Assembly: GCA_009829735.1 (NCBI GenBank)
Contig: CM020618.1
Coordinates: 40,229,030-40,293,029 of the forward strand
Reading direction: 5' to 3'
DNA length: 64,000 nucleotides
DNA from: Pyropia yezoensis
Taxonomy: Eukaryota > Rhodophyta > Bangiophyceae > Bangiales > Bangiaceae
Shown here: one piece after another, positions 33,523-42,963 of the stretch
How positions within the stretch are numbered: the first letter of the stretch is position 1
How the letters are laid out: each line of letters starts with the position of its first letter
Made by a program: the position numbers and the translations under genes
The notes under the pieces: generated by a model
Database searches by the model: none
What the model saw: only the letters and a program-made list of their open reading frames with translations
Told to the model about the DNA's origin: nothing

Positions 33523-34287
33523 GGTGGCCCCGTCGACGGCCGGCCAGGGCCGCAACCTACCGCGCCGGAAGCAGTGAACAAGGGGCGGAGAGGGGAGGGA
33601 GGGGAGGTGGCGCTAAAACGGGCAGAATGGGGGGGAGAAAGGGGTGGGCCGGCACCCCCTCGTTGCCAAGTGGCGGCGGGGGTTTGGCGTTGGAAGAACA
33701 AGAGACGCAGGTGGGAGGTGGACGAGGGGAAGAGCGTGAGGGATCCTGGCGCGGGGACAGGAAAGGGGCGGGGGAGGGGAAAGGCGGGGGAGGGGCAGGG
33801 TGGTGGAGGGGGGGGGTGAGTGGGAAGGGGCATAGAAACCAGCTGGCTCCCCGGCGCCGAGGCTGACGTGGATCGGCGGGCGCATGGTTCGGCGACGCGG
33901 CGGTGGGGCGCCGTCGGCGCGCACGCGGCGTGGAGAGGGGGACGTCGCAGGGTCGGATCCCAGTCAGGTGGCCATTAGAAATTAATTCAACATTTACGAA
34001 CGAGCCACATAGCACAAACGATCCACAAGTACATACGAGTATATAACAGAACCACAATATTCGTGGATATACCGAATACAACAAAATAGTTAAGTACTTA
34101 TGCGCGGTCCTCAGCGGCCAGTCGCACCAGTCGGCGGCATGCTCGCGCACCCTCTGAACGCCTCGGCTTGGTCCCGCCTACAACTGCCTCAGCTGCTGTG
34201 CTAGTCTTCCCCCCCCTCTGCGTTCCCCTCCCCTTCCTCCATCTCCAACCGTTCCCCGATCCCCCTCTGTGCGTCTTTCCGGTCGTC
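33523..34287. promoter_or_regulatory. Divergent promoter region with AT-rich core
   Basis: This 765-base spacer separates divergent starts of the ARM gene (-, 33522) and QCR7 (+, 34288). Positions about 33972-34110 form a sharp AT-rich island in GC-rich surroundings, containing AATTAATT, GTATATAAC (34038-34046) and ACAAAATAGTTAAG. A pyrimidine-rich leader (34200-34270) precedes the QCR7 ATG. A shared bidirectional promoter is the simplest reading, though the island could also be a small insertion. Confidence 0.45.
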
Positions 34288-35111
34288 ATGGCGCAGCAGC
34301 TGGGCCCCGTCGCGTCGGTGCTGCTCAAGCTGCCGGGCATGACCGCCCTCGCCCGCCGTGCGGCGGCGTCGTACCAGGCCGCCGTTGGCGCCGAGCTCCG
34401 CAAGTACGGTACGTTGCTGACGCTAGAGGCGGAGTTTTGTGCCCGGGATGGACTGGTGGTGCTTTTCTTTGTGGGAGCGTGGGGGCCGATGCCCGCTTGA
34501 GCGGGCCCCTCTGCCTTGAGGGGGGCGAAGTGCGAAGGATGGAGGGGCCCCTGCAAGGGCTTTCCCGCGATGTTGCTCATATGGGAGTCCTGTGGTCCTT
34601 GAGCCGTGCGGTCAGTCGCGCAGGGTCTTGCTGCAGGTTCTTGCTCGGCCGGTCGTCGCCGCGCGGCGGTTGGCTTGTGGGGTATGGCGTTTGACCGTTC
34701 CATCGTGGCCCTCTCGTCTGGCTCTGGGATGGCCCTCTCACACAGGGACGGCCTCACTAACGTTGGTCCTCTCGTTTGAGCTGCTCCCCACCTCTCCTGC
34801 TCCTGCCCTCTCTCCGGCCCGCCCTCCCCCCCGCCGCGATGTGTGTTTTGTGCCGCGTCTTCTGTATTGCAGGCCTGCGCTACGACGACCTCCTCAACGA
34901 GTACGACCCCGAAGTGCGCAAGACCATCGAGACGATGCCGCCCGAGGAGGCGGAGCTCCGCGCCAAGCGCTTGACCCGCGCGATCGACGTGGACCTCAAA
35001 AAGACGCAGCTCCCCGAGACCATTCAGGCCAAGCAGGACATTTGGAACCCGTACATCAGCTCCCGGGTGGGGGCGCTCAAGCAGGCGCAGATTGAGCGGC
35101 AGAGTGAGTAG
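34288..35111 (+). CDS. QCR7: Cytochrome bc1 complex subunit 7 (UQCRB/QCR7), one intron
   Basis: A 119-residue subunit of mitochondrial respiratory complex III, which passes electrons from ubiquinol to cytochrome c in the inner membrane; this subunit lies on the matrix side and supports cytochrome b assembly. Exon 1 is 34288-34408 (MAQQLGPVASVLLKLPGMTA...ELRKY). Exon 2 is 34873-35111. The second exon has the family signature GLRYDDLLNEYDPEVRKTIE, then LPPEEAELRAKRLTRAIDV-type residues (here MPPEEAELRAKRLTRAIDV), LKKTQLPETIQAKQD and WNPYI. The intron (34409-34872, GTACGT...TTGCAG) is phase 1 and splits the Gly of Y-G-L-R. Length matches the family. No cleavable presequence, as usual for this subunit. 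Confidence 0.93.
34409..34872 (+). other. Intron of QCR7
   Basis: A GT-AG intron of 464 bases, donor G|GTACGT and acceptor TGTATTGCAG|GC. It joins two exons that together give the complete conserved protein. Confidence 0.92.
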
Positions 35112-36253
35112 GCGGCGCTCTCCTTCCCCAATCTTGGACACCCCCCTCCCCCTCTCCCACCCCGTTCCGTCTCCCTCCCCACACGCGCCCCTCCCCGCGC
35201 GCCCCCTTTCATCACCTACTGTGATCTGCCTGCCTCCTGCCCGTTTTTTTTGTTGTTGAGAAGAGGGGCCGTCTTGCCCGTGCCACCCGTAAAAACAGCT
35301 GGCGACCTGGCCGTTGCACCCTGCCCCATTCTGCTGCCGTGGATGCGCCGCCGCATTGGCGGCCGTGGCGACAGCAGCAGCGGCCAGCGGGTCGCCCCAT
35401 TACACCCCTTCTCCCGAGCCCCGAGCCCCGCACTCAGGGACCGGCCATTTCCTGCCGCCGCCGCCGAGCCGCGTCCTGTCTCTGGCGGCCGGCGGCATCT
35501 CAGTTTTTTAGGACGGGCGCGCGGACGGCGGTGTATCCTGCGGACAGGCTGTATAGGCAGCCAGACGACGGCGTAGGTGGCCGGCCCTCCTGCGGTCGCC
35601 CATGTGCCCCATGCTACGGGGCTCTCTCGAAATTCAGCTGAGGACGCGTAGCTGCAACGGGCTCGGCCTCACCAGGAGTATCGCCGCGGTGACCCGCCAC
35701 CCTACCCCGGCAGTCGCGCAGCGGGATGGCCCACGCCCCCCCCTCCGCGCGTTAAAGCGACAGGCTGGGCGCGCGATGGCGGTCCCGACGAACGCGCGCA
35801 ATGGCGGTCCCGACGAACCCGCGCGGCACTGGGCGGCGGAGTATGCACGACACCCTTGACTTCCGCAACACAGATGTTCGGGTGCACCCAACACAATCTC
35901 TGGTTTTTTTTGTTATGGAGGCACCCCATTGGCTGGGCCTTGAGCCATGTGATGTCCGCGTCGAGGTTAACCTCGCCCGTCCCAGCCGCCGTTGCCTCCA
36001 CGAGCCCCCCCGCCGACGCACCCCCTGTTCCCCCTCCTGCTCAGCATTGCCGCTGCCGCCGCAGCCGCAGCGACCACCACCGTCTGCCCCGTCCTCATCC
36101 CCCCCCCCCCGCCCTTTTCCCAAACCCCCTCTCAGCCTTCTTTCCCCTGCCAGCGCGTTGGCCCGCGTCGACCGCGTCGGCACGCCCCCGCCCCCCACCC
36201 CGCCGTCGTCGCCTGTCGCCTCATCCGCCTGGCCTGGGCGGGTGCGCCGCGGG
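35112..36253. other. Intergenic, upstream of AlkB gene
   Basis: QCR7 3' flank (pyrimidine-rich to 35220), then GC-rich DNA without a supported gene. Two direct copies of a 26-base unit (ATGGCGGTCCCGACGAAC core) lie at about 35776-35822. A T-run occurs at 35908-35913. CT-rich sequence at 36020-36180 precedes the AlkB start. The open frame of the AlkB gene extends upstream through this region but shows no conserved content before 36254. Confidence 0.45.
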
Positions 36254-37924
36254 ATGGCGGCCTTGGACAGCGCGCCTTCGCCGGCCGCGGTGGCAGCGGC
36301 TGCCGCCGCCGCCGCCCTGGCCACCGCCGGCGCGGCGAGCGCGTGCGGCTGCGCGCCGCCGGCGCTGCGGGCCCGCAGGCCGCGTGGTGCCGGTGCCGGC
36401 GGCGGCAGCGCACCGCTCGCCCCGCGGCTGGGTTTCGCCGCCCCCCCCTCGACGGCGGCGCCCACTGTCGGGGCAAAGACTGCCGCGGCCACCTCCACCG
36501 TCGCCGCCGCCGCCGCCACCGCTGCCACTGCCGCAGATGATGGGGACGAAGAGGAGCCCGCCGCGGACGCACACCTGCCCCCCGCCGCCTTTTACCTCGC
36601 CTACATTGTCCCCCTGTCCGTGCTGGTTGGCTATCACTGCCGCCCCCCGCTGGTTGGCCCCTACCTGACCGTCGCCCTCATCTACGTGCTCATCCCGCTT
36701 GCCGACGCGGCCGTCGGGACCGCCCGCCTCTTTGGGCGGTGGCCCCCGACGCCCGCCACGGGCGGCGCCGAAGCGCCCGCTGCCGCCGCGCGGCTGCCGG
36801 CCGCTTCCTCGGCGGTCGGCGTGGCGTTGCAACGGCCGTCGCCGCTCGCTCCGCGCGCGCGCCGCCGCCCGTCACCGACCGAGGCGCTGGCCTACCGCCT
36901 CCCCGTCTATGGGTGGCTCCCCACGCAGGCCGCGCTGGTGTTGTGGGCTGCCCGCGAGGCGGCAGTCGGCCGCGCCGCCGTCCACACGCCCACCTTTGTG
37001 GGCCTGGCACTGTCGGTGGGCATTGTCGCGGCAGGGGGCATCAACGCCGCGCACGAGCTCCTCCACCGGCGGGCGCCCGGGGAGCGGGCGGCGGGGGTGG
37101 CGCTGCTTGCTGCGGTCGGGTACGCGCACTTTGTGGTGGAGCACGCCGTCGGCCACCACCGACGAGTCGCAACGGCGGCCGACCCGGCGTCGGCGCCGCT
37201 GGGCGTTCCGTTTTACGCCTTCCTCCCCCGCACCGTCTGCGGTGGCTGGCGGTCTGCGTGGGCGCTCGAGGCCGACCGCCTCCGCCGGCGGGGGCTGCCC
37301 CGCACCGCCCACCGGGTGGGCTGGTGGTCGGTGGGGACGATGGTGGGGGTGGCGGCGCTGGGCGCCGCGTGGGGGTGGCGCGCCGTTGTGCTGTGGGCGG
37401 CGCACGCGGTGGTGGCGGTGGTGATTTTGGAAAAGGTCAACTACATGGAGCACTATGGGCTTGTCCGGCGCCCGCTGCCCAGCGGCCGCCCTGCGAGCGG
37501 CATCGCCAGCGCCGACGCCGACGCCGACGCGAATGCGGACGCCGACGCGGACTGTGTGTACGAGCGAGTGGGCCCCCATCACAGCTGGGAGGCCCCCCAG
37601 ACGCTCACCAACGTGCTGCTGTTCAAACTGCAGCGCCACGCGGACCACCACCAGCACGCCAGCCGGCGGTATCAGGCGCTCCGCGCGTCGCCGTCAAGCC
37701 CGATGCTCCCGGCCGGGTACCCGACGATGGCGCTGCTGGTAATGGTGCCGCCTCTGTGGGCGGCGGTCATGGACGGCCGCGCGCGGCGGGCGGTGGCATC
37801 CGCGCCGCCGCTGGGGGGAGCGAGGGCGGAGGCGGGGGCGGGGGCGGAGGCGGGGGCGCGGGTGGGGGCGAGGGCGCCGAGGGAAAGTGGTGACGACGCT
37901 ACGACTGCTGGGCGCGTGGAGTGA
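36254..37924 (+). CDS. AlkB-type integral-membrane alkane monooxygenase
   Basis: A 556-residue non-heme di-iron hydroxylase of the alkane 1-monooxygenase family, which inserts oxygen at the terminal carbon of alkanes or fatty chains with electrons from rubredoxin or a similar donor. All histidine clusters are present: HELLHRR (about 267), EHAVGHHRR (about 296), NYMEHYGL (about 396) and LQRHADHHQHASRRYQ (about 459). Hydrophobic helices surround them (YLAYIVPLSVLVGY, FVGLALSVGIVAAGG, VVLWAAHAVVAVVILEKV). The start at 36254 (GCGGGATGG) opens an Ala-rich, probably targeting, N-terminus of about 100 residues that bacterial AlkB proteins lack. A short (DADA)n repeat (near residues 419-432) and a Gly/Ala/Glu-repeat tail are lineage additions. 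No rubredoxin partner lies nearby. Catalytic residues look intact. Confidence 0.9.
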   Translation: MAALDSAPSPAAVAAAAAAAALATAGAASACGCAPPALRARRPRGAGAGGGSAPLAPRLGFAAPPSTAAPTVGAKTAAATSTVAAAAATAATAADDGDEEEPAADAHLPPAAFYLAYIVPLSVLVGYHCRPPLVGPYLTVALIYVLIPLADAAVGTARLFGRWPPTPATGGAEAPAAAARLPAASSAVGVALQRPSPLAPRARRRPSPTEALAYRLPVYGWLPTQAALVLWAAREAAVGRAAVHTPTFVGLALSVGIVAAGGINAAHELLHRRAPGERAAGVALLAAVGYAHFVVEHAVGHHRRVATAADPASAPLGVPFYAFLPRTVCGGWRSAWALEADRLRRRGLPRTAHRVGWWSVGTMVGVAALGAAWGWRAVVLWAAHAVVAVVILEKVNYMEHYGLVRRPLPSGRPASGIASADADADANADADADCVYERVGPHHSWEAPQTLTNVLLFKLQRHADHHQHASRRYQALRASPSSPMLPAGYPTMALLVMVPPLWAAVMDGRARRAVASAPPLGGARAEAGAGAEAGARVGARAPRESGDDATTAGRVE

Positions 37925-40129
37925 GGTGGGGAGGCGGGAGAGGATGGGGGTGGGTGAGGGGGGTAGGGGTGAAGGGCGGCCAAGGACGAGATGACAACCG
38001 ATGGGAGGGACAAGGGAAGGGGAGAATGCAATGAAGTAACTGTGGTCCGACAAACGAGGCGTACCGATAAGTACAGCGGTGGCGTGGCCGTTCGCGAGCA
38101 CATGGCAACAGTACCACCGGGTCTCCCCCACGCCCGGGTGAGAGGGCAAGCTCTCGGGCTGCCGCACCCGGTGGCTTGGCGAGTGGCGGGCGGCCAGCGG
38201 TGGGCGGTGGCAGCGCCGGTTGGGGGTATGGGCAACCAGCCGGGTGTGCACGTGGGGGACCGCCCGCGCGTCCACGGCGCGTCCACTGCGCCTACGTTCC
38301 TGCTGTCTGTACCGGTTTGCCTCGCCATGCCACCCAACATCATGCCGCCGCCGCGGGCCTGCTGGCACCCGATGGCTGGTGCGTCGCATCCGCCCGCCCC
38401 GTGGACCGCGCCTTATCTCGCGCCGTCGCATCTGCGCACATTGGGGGCGGCGGCGTCGGCCGATGCCGTCAACGGTGGCCAGCCCCGCCGCGGGGTCACA
38501 GCTGGCCGCTGTCCTGTGGTGAGGGCCACGCCCTGTCGATAAAAAAACCGCACATGTGTGTACATACATATTTACATACAAGCGACCCTCAGCCCCCTTC
38601 GCAGTGCCTGCTAAACGGGGTCCACGGAATCGTTGCTTTTCCGGTGGAACCTGAGCGCGCAAGAATTTTTGCACCCCGTCATGACGTGTTGCGGCCCGGT
38701 TTTTCCCTGTTAAACTCGCAAAACGAATGACCCACGCATTCTTATCGAACGAATGTGACGAACCGCAGTGCAATAGAAGCGCCGTTCCAGGGGGAGGACG
38801 TGGTACAGCGGAAACAACGTTTATCTACTCGATATGGACGCTTCATGCACGTTTTTGAAATAAATTTGCCATGGAAACGTGTTCTCCTCATCAGCCGTTG
38901 CTCTGAGACACAGCTGTTTGTTGCGTCTCTGCTGCGTAGCCAGTCTGGACCAAATGTCGACCATTCTCGATGAGATCCTTGGTCTCTGTGTACTGCATGA
39001 GATGAACGACATACCACTTTGTAGAGGAGAATGAGGGAAGTCAGATGGTATTTTTTATTTTCTGAGTGCTCTTGTTCTCTCTGAGCTATGAGGAGAGAAG
39101 GCACAAGTACTGTCAGTTTTCTGCTCACTATTGTCGACCACGTCTTGGGGCCAATGGGGGCACCCGATCTACTCACCGTCGCGGGCTGCGATGCGCTGCA
39201 AGCGAATCATTCTTGCTGAGTGCGGCCCGACCACCCCTTTGATGCCACAAGGGTGCCGTATGTCTCCGAGAATAATACACTCTGTAGCAGACAAAAAAGC
39301 ACAGCAAAAAGAGAGTTGAGGCTCAGGTCTTGATGCATGACAAGAAAAACAAAAACGTCTATACTTATCCGTTGCTGGAAGGCCTGATGCCCAGGCCATG
39401 TGTGCTTCTTTTGTTCTTGACTTGGAAGTAGCAGACAAACAGAAAAGAAAATACTGCGGTCACGAGTCTGCCTCCTCGGGGCCTCCAGGAGACCCTGGTG
39501 TGGTCAACATTTTGGACAGTGGTCGACATTGCAAACAGGACAGCTGCAACAAGACAATGCGGGCAACCCATCCCGCGCAGGAAATCTCCCGTCGTCGCGA
39601 GACTCGTGAAAGGGAAGAAACAGAGCAGGCTGGAAAGGGGGATGAGGGGAAAAAGCGAAATGTCGCCGGAAAGTCACAGGAGTCAACGTACGAGAAACTG
39701 TAGAGAGCCTGCCGAACGACCACGCTCACACCACCGCGCCACCTACGAACTAAAGACACGGCCGTCCAACGCTGGTAGGAGAGGTGCGATGCACTTCCCT
39801 GTGCCGACTAAACTCAGGGGCGTGTTCCTTGCTGCTACATATCTAGATATGACCCAAGGCTAAGACTTAGTTAAGTCCTCCGTTTTAATTTTTGGCCTCT
39901 TTTTTCGATCGAAACTAAGGAGGCGAGAGCGGGGCGTAAACACCCGTCGGCGAGGCCGCGGAGAGGGCGCGGCATCCGCCCGCGAGGCCGCCGGCGAGGT
40001 AGCGCCCGCCACTGCGGCCCAGTGGACAGGACCCGACGCAGCAGTACGCATCTTCTGCTGACGTCGGCTTCGCTGGTTGGATGGCTTTCAGGCGCTGCCA
40101 GACGACGCGGAGGGCGTCTTGCTTCCCCA
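37925..40129. other. Intergenic, no gene supported
   Basis: GC-rich to about 38520, then a markedly lower-GC stretch to about 39900. Open frames on both strands (37694-38773 minus, 38176-38730 plus, 38742-39176 minus) show no domain. Near 39838-39851 lies the perfect palindrome CATATCTAGATATG. The low-GC stretch ends just before the CACTA-type element and may be an older, unrecognisable insertion. Confidence 0.45.
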
Positions 40130-40132
40130 CGA
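40130..40132. repeat. Target site duplication CGA, left
   Basis: CGA immediately before CCCTAC; the identical triplet follows the right end at 46760-46762. Confidence 0.75.
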
Positions 40133-40182
40133 CCCTACAAAAAAAAAGCGTCCCAAAATCTAGGTTTCTGAGACGTCTCGGA

Positions 40183-40267
40183 AACCTGGATATCGAGGTC
40201 TGGAGAACCGGGATATCGGGGTTCTGGAAACCTCGATATCCAGTTCCTGGGAACCTCGACATCGAGG
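40183..40267. repeat. Left subterminal repeats of CACTA-type element
   Basis: Three to four variants of AACCTGGATATCGAGG: direct at 40183-40198 (perfect) and 40206-40221 (AACCGGGATATCGGGG), reverse complement core at 40231-40243, and a palindromic CCTCGACATCGAGG at 40254-40267. In plant CACTA elements such repeats bind the element-encoded TNPA protein. Confidence 0.75.
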
Positions 40268-40778
40268 CTGAAGCGCCATACAGGATGCCACAGGCGCAGA
40301 AGCGCAAACCTAGATAATGAGACTTTGAATGGTCCTCAGCCGACGTCACAACTGATGCGGATCAACCACAGCCATCCGCTACTTGACGACCTGACCCGTG
40401 GTACGTCATCATTTTGGGCCAGGAGCGAATCATACGACGCCATTTGTCGTCCAAGTTTTGATCTGCACGGTTCCACAATGCTCATCTTGTGAGAACGGGC
40501 AATCTTCTTCAAAATTATCAACGTGTTTTACAGCAGGCCGTCGAGAAAATTCTCCTGCGCCGCCGCTGCTGCCGCGGCCGCCAGCCCAGCTGCCTCTTCT
40601 ACCGCCGCCGCGCCCTCTCCGCGACGAAGACGACGACCTCCTACTGCTGCGGAGCCATCACCCCCCGCTCCCCGCCCACCTCTTCCCCCTCGACCAACCG
40701 CTGCAGCGGTCCCACCGCTGCCGCCGCCTCGTGCGGCGGCGGCCGGCCCCAACATCGCCACTCGGCCACTCTCACCCA

Positions 40779-41317
40779 TCATGCCCCCCCCCCCTCCCTC
40801 CGCGGAACTCGTCCCACCACAGCAGGTGCTCCGCCAGTGCCGCCGCGGCGCCCGGCGGCTGCACGTTCTCCGCTCCTGCGGCCGCCGCGCTCGGTAGCTG
40901 CACGTGCACTGCCGCTGCCGCCACCCCCCCCGGCGACAGAACGAGCTCCTGCCCTGCCGCCGTGGCGCCCGGACGCTGCAGAGTCTCCTCCAGTACCGCC
41001 ACCGGGACGAGCGGGACCAGGCGCCGCCGTGCCACCGCCAGAATCACCCACGAGGCCATCCCCCCCCACTACAGCTGCCGCGCCTCTCGCTCTACCGCGC
41101 CCCGCGGCTGCAGTTGGTCCGCCCCTCCCGCCGCCGCGCCGCACGGCAGCAGCTGGTCCGCCTCTGCCATCGCCGCGCCAAACAGGTTGAGCAGCTCCGC
41201 TCCCGCGGCCGGTACGCCCAGCGCCAACTGGCGCCGCCCCCGACGGTCCACCATCGCCTCCAGACGTGCTCTCGGCCCCCCCCCCCGTCGCAATCCCGCC
41301 CCCTTCTCTGCCCACAC
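40779..41317 (-). other. Degenerate Ala/Leu-rich repeat region in CACTA element
   Basis: One minus frame reads as a degenerate unit of about 18-20 residues: AGAELLNLFGAAMAEADQLL, PCGAAAGGADQLQPRGAVE, then after a TAG at 41069 QRPGATAAGQELVLSPGG, HVQLPSAAAAGAENVQPPGA. The DNA repeats are correspondingly visible on the + strand (CCGCGGCTGCAGTTGGTCCG and variants). It may be a repetitive C-terminal exon of the second gene. Confidence 0.35.
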
Positions 41318-42258
41318 TGCTCGCCCCCCTCCCTATACCGCCCTCCCCCCTCCCCAAGCCGCCCCCCCCCTCCCAACACCGCCCCCCCCCTCCCAACACC
41401 GCCCCTCCCCCTCTCCATACCGCTTCCCGCCCTCCCAAGACCGCCCCTCCCCCTCCCCTGCGTTACACGACCTGCCGCCAAGCTGTCCAGGGGCCGCCTT
41501 GCCGTGAGGCGCGCCGCGGCAATCCACGCGCCGTTTCCACCGCCGCGCTCGGCCGCTCCCGACGGTTCGATGTGGCTCCCAGTGCCCATACGGTACGACG
41601 TTGCACGGGACAGCAAAGAGCACGCCCCCCAGCTGTTGCGACAGGTCGCCAGACGCGGCTCGCGCTGCTCCAGAAGCAGCACGGCGCTGCGCAGGTTGTC
41701 TTCCGACTGCCGCGTAAACGAGACGCCACGCTGTAAACCGCTGCTCTTGAAGGCCTCTCGTAGCACCTTCCGCACACGCTTCCGATCCGACAGCGAATAT
41801 CCGAGAAGTCCATTCTTGAAAATCCGAATCTTGGCAATAGTTTTCTCGGGTGGATCGACGGTCCGGGCCAAACCGCTGTCAACTTGAAGGCCCCCCCGCC
41901 CGTTCGTGCGGCGCTTGCTAGGACGGCCGGCGAGGACGGCAGCCGCGGCCGCCAGCGCACTTCCCGCGGCTTCTTCGTCGTCCTCAAACCCCCGTCCCAC
42001 GTTAGCGCTGGGACCGAGATCCGCATCAGCTGCCCTTGACGCCGCCACCGCCGGAGATGCTCGGGGAAGGCGCCGCCACGCCTCTCGGCCCGACGAAGCA
42101 CCGGCCCTAGCGGGCGCTGGCTCTGCCAGGGGGGGTAATCGGACGGCAGCTGATGTAGCGGGGCCGGGCGGAGTGCCGGCCGCAGCAGAGCGTTGCGGGA
42201 GGACGGTCGCAGCAGAAGGGGCGGCGGGTGTGGCGCGGCTTGACAAAGCGCCGGCCAT
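41092..42258 (-). CDS. Second gene of CACTA-type element, unknown
   Basis: From the Met at 42258 (MAGALSSRATPAAPSA...) an Ala/Pro-rich N-terminus leads to a core of about 100 residues with real protein character: KTIAKIRIFKNGLLGYSLSD, RKRVRKVLREAFKSSGLQRG, SEDNLRSAVLLLEQREPRLA and SLLSRATSYRMGTG. I recognise no family. From about 41480 the frame becomes Gly/Arg-rich where a C/T minisatellite lies on the + strand, so an intron probably starts near there (GGCAG|GTCGTG is a candidate donor). Further exons may lie at 41317-41069 and beyond. Position downstream of the transposase and in the same direction parallels tnpA of plant elements; a DNA-binding role on the subterminal repeats is inference. 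Confidence 0.4.
   Translation of the reverse strand: MAGALSSRATPAAPSAATVLPQRSAAAGTPPGPATSAAVRLPPLAEPAPARAGASSGREAWRRLPRASPAVAASRAADADLGPSANVGRGFEDDEEAAGSALAAAAAVLAGRPSKRRTNGRGGLQVDSGLARTVDPPEKTIAKIRIFKNGLLGYSLSDRKRVRKVLREAFKSSGLQRGVSFTRQSEDNLRSAVLLLEQREPRLATCRNSWGACSLLSRATSYRMGTGSHIEPSGAAERGGGNGAWIAAARLTARRPLDSLAAGRVTQGRGRGGLGRAGSGMERGRGGVGRGGAVLGGGGRLGEGGGRYREGGEQCGQRRGRDCDGGGGREHVWRRWWTVGGGASWRWAYRPRERSCSTCLARRWQRRTSCCRAARRREGRTNCSRGAR
41323..41442. repeat. C-rich minisatellite, about 20-bp units
   Basis: About six units of 17-21 bases of the form GCCCCCCCCTCCCAACACC, two of them identical (41361-41380, 41381-41400). It lies inside the CACTA-type element, probably in an intron of its second gene. 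Confidence 0.6.
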
Positions 42259-42963
42259 ATCAGGGCTTGATGGGGGGAGGGGATGGGAGGGGGGGGGGGC
42301 GGGGGGGAGGTGCAGCGCGTGCACTGTCAGGCAGGTGGGCAGCGACACAGCCGGCCGCGCGGAGGGCGCGCGAGTCTACATACGCATCGGTCAAAACAGA
42401 TGACAACAAAGAGCAGCGTACAGTGCGGGTGGGCGACGTCACAGCAGGTGAGGACGTGGACGTCAGAGAACTGCACAGCACAAGGAGGGCATGACACGTC
42501 GCAAGGCGCCACAAAAAAGACACACACCGGCACACCGTGTCCCCCACGGTGTAGGATGCAACGTACATCTCCGCGGTTGGGGCTCGCTGGTTGTCGACCG
42601 CTTGACGCGAGCCATAGTGGTGGCTTGATGGACGCCGAGGGATGCACGACGGTGCGAACGTGCACATGTGTGAGCAAGACAGCCGATCCACGACAGCGAG
42701 GCGCACGCGGATCGACGGCACGCGTTGTCCCCGTCCTCCAGCAGCGAGCAGTCATAGCCACAATTCAAATAATTCAAAATACATATGGAAAAAGGCGACA
42801 TCTGTCCGACAGAAAAGCTGTAGGAAGTATTAAATCCAGGTCTAATTCTATTTAAACAGTGCTTCTAGGGTACATCGCTAAACCGCTCTCGGTTGAAAAG
42901 CACCACGTGCCGCCCGTCTCGCCGCAGTGTGCCGAAGACCGAGTCAATAGCAGCCACGTCTAC

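Noticed and set aside
37694-38773. 359-codon minus frame overlapping the AlkB 3' end
   Set aside because: Runs antisense through AlkB coding sequence and lacks any recognisable segment.
39838-39851. Perfect palindrome CATATCTAGATATG
   Set aside because: Single short palindrome with no partner or repeat nearby; chance is likely in low-GC DNA.
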